Assembly (NCBI GenBank): GCA_001648575.1
Contig: LQXN01000055.1
Location: 78,118-142,117, forward strand
DNA: 64,000 nucleotides
Direction of reading: 5' to 3'
Source: Sutcliffiella horikoshii DSM 8719
GTDB lineage: Bacteria; Bacillota; Bacilli; Bacillales; Bacillaceae_I
In this document: in pieces, positions 62,302-64,000 of the stretch
How positions within the stretch are numbered: position 1 is the stretch's first letter
How the letters are laid out: each line of letters begins with the position of its first letter
The notes under the pieces: model-generated
Database searches by the model: none
What the model was told of the DNA's origin: nothing
The model's input: only the letters and a program-made list of their open reading frames with translations
Position numbers and translations under genes: made by a program

Positions 62302-63447
62302 ATGAAAACTAAATCTATTTTTATCGCACTGATGTTAGTAGTTTTTACATTCCTTGTTGGATGTAATTCAGATAATCAGGCTTCAGATGGTAGCGAAAAG
62401 TTAACTATCCATACAACCATCTTCCCATTGGAGGATTTCACAAAAAAAATAGGCGGTGACCATGTTGAGGTAACTTCCGTCTACCCACCAGGTGCCGATG
62501 CACATACGTTTGAACCTTCTACAAGAACGATGAGTGAAATGGCTTCATCTGATGCATTCATCTACTCAGGAGTAGGAGTGGAAGGATTTGCTGATAAGGC
62601 AAAAGGCGTCTTGGAAAATGAAGACGTAAAGGTTGTTGCGGCCGGTCATGGAATTGAGCTTCGCGGTGAGGATGATCACGATCACGATCACGAGCATGAG
62701 GAAGAGGCTCACGGTGACGACCACGATCACGAACATGAGGAAGAAGCTCACATTGACGACCACGATCACGAGCATGAGGAAGAAGCTCATGGCGACGACC
62801 ATGACCACGAGCATGAGGAAGAAGCTCATGGCGATGACCATGACCACGAGCATGAAGAAGAAGCTCATGGCGACGACCATGACCACGAGCATGAGGAAGA
62901 TGGACACGAAGGTCACGACCATTCTGATGGAGACCCTCATGTATGGTTAGATCCAACTCTTTCCATTACTCTTGCTGAAAATATTAAAAATGCTCTAGTT
63001 GAATTAAAGCCAGAAGCTAAAGAAGACTTTGAGGCAAATTTTGAAACACTGAAAACCGACCTTGAAAAGTTGGATGCAGAATTCAAGGAAACAGTCGATA
63101 CTGCAAACACGAACAAAATATTGGTTTCCCATGCAGCGTACGGTTACTGGGAGCACCGCTATGGATTGGAGCAAATTAGTGTGACTGGCTTATCTCCAAC
63201 TCAGGAGCCTTCTCAAAAACAACTGACCGAAATAATCAATACTGCAAAAGAGAATGAAATCCAATATGTCATCTTTGATCAGAACATCAGTGGCAAAATT
63301 GCTGAAGTCGTGAAGAATGAAATAAAGGCAGAAGCACTAGTACTTCATAATTTGGAGGCAGTGACAGAAGAAGATGTTAATAACGAGGAAGATTACTTCA
63401 GCTTGATGCGTCAAAACTTAGAGACGTTGAAGAAGGCTTTGAATTAA
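62302..63447 (+). CDS. znuA: Zinc ABC transporter binding lipoprotein (ZnuA/AdcA-like), His-rich
   Basis: A 381-aa cluster A-I metal-binding lipoprotein. It has a signal peptide with lipobox LVGC (Cys21). Zinc ligands of the family are in PPGADAHTFEPS (first His), DPHVWLDPT (second His) and LVSHAAYGYW (third His). Between the first two lies a His/Asp/Glu loop, residues about 123-210, made of six near-perfect 13-residue repeats (DDHDHEHEEEAHG). Such loops bind extra zinc. The membrane and ATPase genes (znuB, znuC) are not adjacent: a terminator follows at once. Confidence 0.93.
   Translation: MKTKSIFIALMLVVFTFLVGCNSDNQASDGSEKLTIHTTIFPLEDFTKKIGGDHVEVTSVYPPGADAHTFEPSTRTMSEMASSDAFIYSGVGVEGFADKAKGVLENEDVKVVAAGHGIELRGEDDHDHDHEHEEEAHGDDHDHEHEEEAHIDDHDHEHEEEAHGDDHDHEHEEEAHGDDHDHEHEEEAHGDDHDHEHEEDGHEGHDHSDGDPHVWLDPTLSITLAENIKNALVELKPEAKEDFEANFETLKTDLEKLDAEFKETVDTANTNKILVSHAAYGYWEHRYGLEQISVTGLSPTQEPSQKQLTEIINTAKENEIQYVIFDQNISGKIAEVVKNEIKAEALVLHNLEAVTEEDVNNEEDYFSLMRQNLETLKKALN
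62670..62920 (+). repeat. 39-bp tandem repeats coding the His-rich loop
   Basis: Six in-frame 39-bp units (for example GACGACCATGACCACGAGCA, then TGAGGAAGAAGCTCATGGC) inside the zinc-binding lipoprotein gene. The units differ mostly at silent positions; one encodes AHI instead of AHG. The period is a multiple of three, so copy-number change keeps the frame. Confidence 0.9.
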
Positions 63448-63460
63448 CTCCACATAGAAA

Positions 63461-63486
63461 ACAGGCAGCCAGATGAGGCTGCCTGC
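63461..63486 (+). terminator. Terminator of the zinc-binding lipoprotein gene
   Basis: A stem CAGGCAGCC / GGCTGCCTG (loop AGATGA) just after the stop codon. The T-run expected downstream is missing because the dispersed repeat (copy C) starts immediately after the stem. Confidence 0.7.
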
Positions 63487-63610
63487 AGACTGTTGACAAA
63501 CTAAAATTTAGTTAGGTTTTCTGTTGTAACGGTTGATCTCCGTTACAGGAGCTTCGCTTTCCAGCGGGCGGTCCGTAAGCCTCCTCACTCCGCCTGAGGG
63601 GTCTTACCCA
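63487..63610. repeat. Dispersed GC-rich repeat, copy C, reversed and truncated
   Basis: It starts AGACTGTTGACAAACT, like the reversed end of copy B, and continues with GGAGCTTCGCTTTCCAGCGG and GGTCCGTAAGCCTCCTCACT, the complement of the copy A core. Similarity stops abruptly after GGGGTCTTACC near 63608, about halfway through the element, where unrelated AT-rich DNA begins. Confidence 0.78.
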
Positions 63611-63738
63611 CTAGCTTTGCATAGTTGTAAATAAATTTGAATTTAAGTAAAAAAATTACATCAATATTTTACTTCAGGGAGCAAAAACGACAATCTGTAT
63701 ATAAGATTGTTATTTGTTCCCATTTTTTGTATATTCAT
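63611..63738. other. AT-rich junction beyond the truncated repeat
   Basis: About 130 bp with no gene. It contains a hairpin (AACGACAATCTGTATATAAG / ATTGTTATTTGTT, weak) and lies between the abrupt end of repeat copy C and the stop codon of a leftward gene. It could be the end region of an insertion sequence, but no terminal repeat can be verified because the other end is outside the window. Confidence 0.35.
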
Positions 63739-64000
63739 TTACTTGATTGTTCTTTTCACTTGTTTTTTTCTTTTCTCAATGATTAGCGCTACACGACCAT
63801 ATTGTACTTTCTCTTTAGGTTTCTCACGTATCTTCTGCCTACCTTTAGATGTTTTTTTAGGTTTGTATGCCAAGGCAGCGATGAACTCTTCCCAAGTTCT
63901 ATGGAGGTAAGCCTGAATATGTTTTATAATGGACAGCAGACTTTTTTTCTGATTTTCGTTTTTAACTTGATAATTAAGGTAAGAACATACGCAATCATCG
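63739..64000 (-). CDS. 3' part of an unidentified gene, possibly a transposase
   Basis: A frame of 86 codons plus stop, open to the right edge of the window. The product is very basic, with a helical segment (LLSIIKHIQAYLHRTWEEFI) and a Lys/Arg-rich end (KKTSKGRQKIREKPKEKVQY). The style recalls the C-terminus of some IS transposases, and a repeat is truncated just next to it, but I cannot name a family. The start is outside the window. Confidence 0.45.
   Translation of the reverse strand, partial: DDCVCSYLNYQVKNENQKKSLLSIIKHIQAYLHRTWEEFIAALAYKPKKTSKGRQKIREKPKEKVQYGRVALIIEKRKKQVKRTIK

Noticed and set aside
62558..62956. Minus-strand Arg/His-rich frame opposite the zinc lipoprotein
   Set aside because: It arises from the 39-bp repeats read in reverse; the plus-strand gene has signal peptide, lipobox and metal ligands.

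Overview
The window is chromosomal DNA from a low-GC, spore-forming bacillus (Bacillus in the broad sense). Supporting signs are strong AGGAGG-type ribosome sites, TTG/GTG starts, T-box and SAM riboswitch leaders, cre, CIRCE, sigma-B, sigma-54 and Zur-type sites, and a gene order that repeatedly matches the yt region of the B. subtilis chromosome (ythP-ythQ-ytzE-ytzG-ytgP/murJ-ytfP-cse60; ytwF-leuS; yttB-ytzC-ytqA-ytqB-ytpB-ytpA-ytoA; metK-pckA-ytmA-ytlA-ytlC-ytlD-ytkD-ytkC-dps-ytzI; luxS-ytjA-ytiB). There are no rRNA or tRNA genes and no CRISPR array.

Layout. 1-6.4 kb: ABC exporter, DeoR-type regulator, pseudouridine synthase, lipid II flippase, flavoprotein and sporulation small proteins. 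6.6-12 kb: a membrane protein, a NERD protein, rhodanese, and leuS behind a Leu T-box. 12-15.8 kb: a 3-hydroxybutyrate dehydrogenase/GntP permease operon with a near-perfect sigma-54 promoter, a cre site and its own enhancer-binding activator. 15.9-17.7 kb: a membrane protein carrying a degenerate dihydroorotate-dehydrogenase-like domain. 17.7-18.6 kb: an array of 17 hairpin-forming 52-bp repeats. 18.7-26.2 kb: a complete gas vesicle cluster in the Priestia (Bacillus) megaterium order A-P-Q-B-R-N-F-G-L-S-K-J-T-U, with a second gvpU copy at the end. This is the main accessory system of the window.

26.5-37.5 kb: VOC protein, a miniature inverted-repeat element, htpG with a CIRCE operator, a TAXI-type TRAP transporter, a DctS/DctR/DctB-like sensing system and an MFS exporter. 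38-44.6 kb: the ytq/ytp/yto genes plus a PAP2 phosphatase and a GT4 glycosyltransferase. 44.7-46.9 kb: an ABC-F protein behind a leader with a small ORF enclosed in a long stem and an intrinsic terminator, a typical attenuator layout. 47-57 kb: metK with an S-box leader, pckA, ytmA, an uptake ABC transporter, a Nudix hydrolase, a holin-like protein and Dps with a consensus sigma-B promoter. 57-63.5 kb: ycgQ-ycgR, luxS, yidD, beta-carbonic anhydrase, then two Zur-box genes (a COG0523 GTPase and a zinc-binding lipoprotein with a His-rich repeat). The window ends in a truncated dispersed repeat and the 3' part of an unidentified, possibly transposase-like gene.

The most unusual material is: (i) the gas vesicle cluster with tandem gvpU copies, highly charged low-complexity tails and a coiled-coil signature shared by several of its proteins; (ii) the ABC-F attenuator; (iii) a dispersed GC-rich repeat with TGTAGACAAA-like ends, found three times next to a transcription terminator and once between two perfect copies of that terminator; (iv) the 52-bp array and several smaller minisatellites; (v) the DHODH-like/membrane fusion. 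All functional statements rest on reading motifs and remembered family knowledge; no database search was run.
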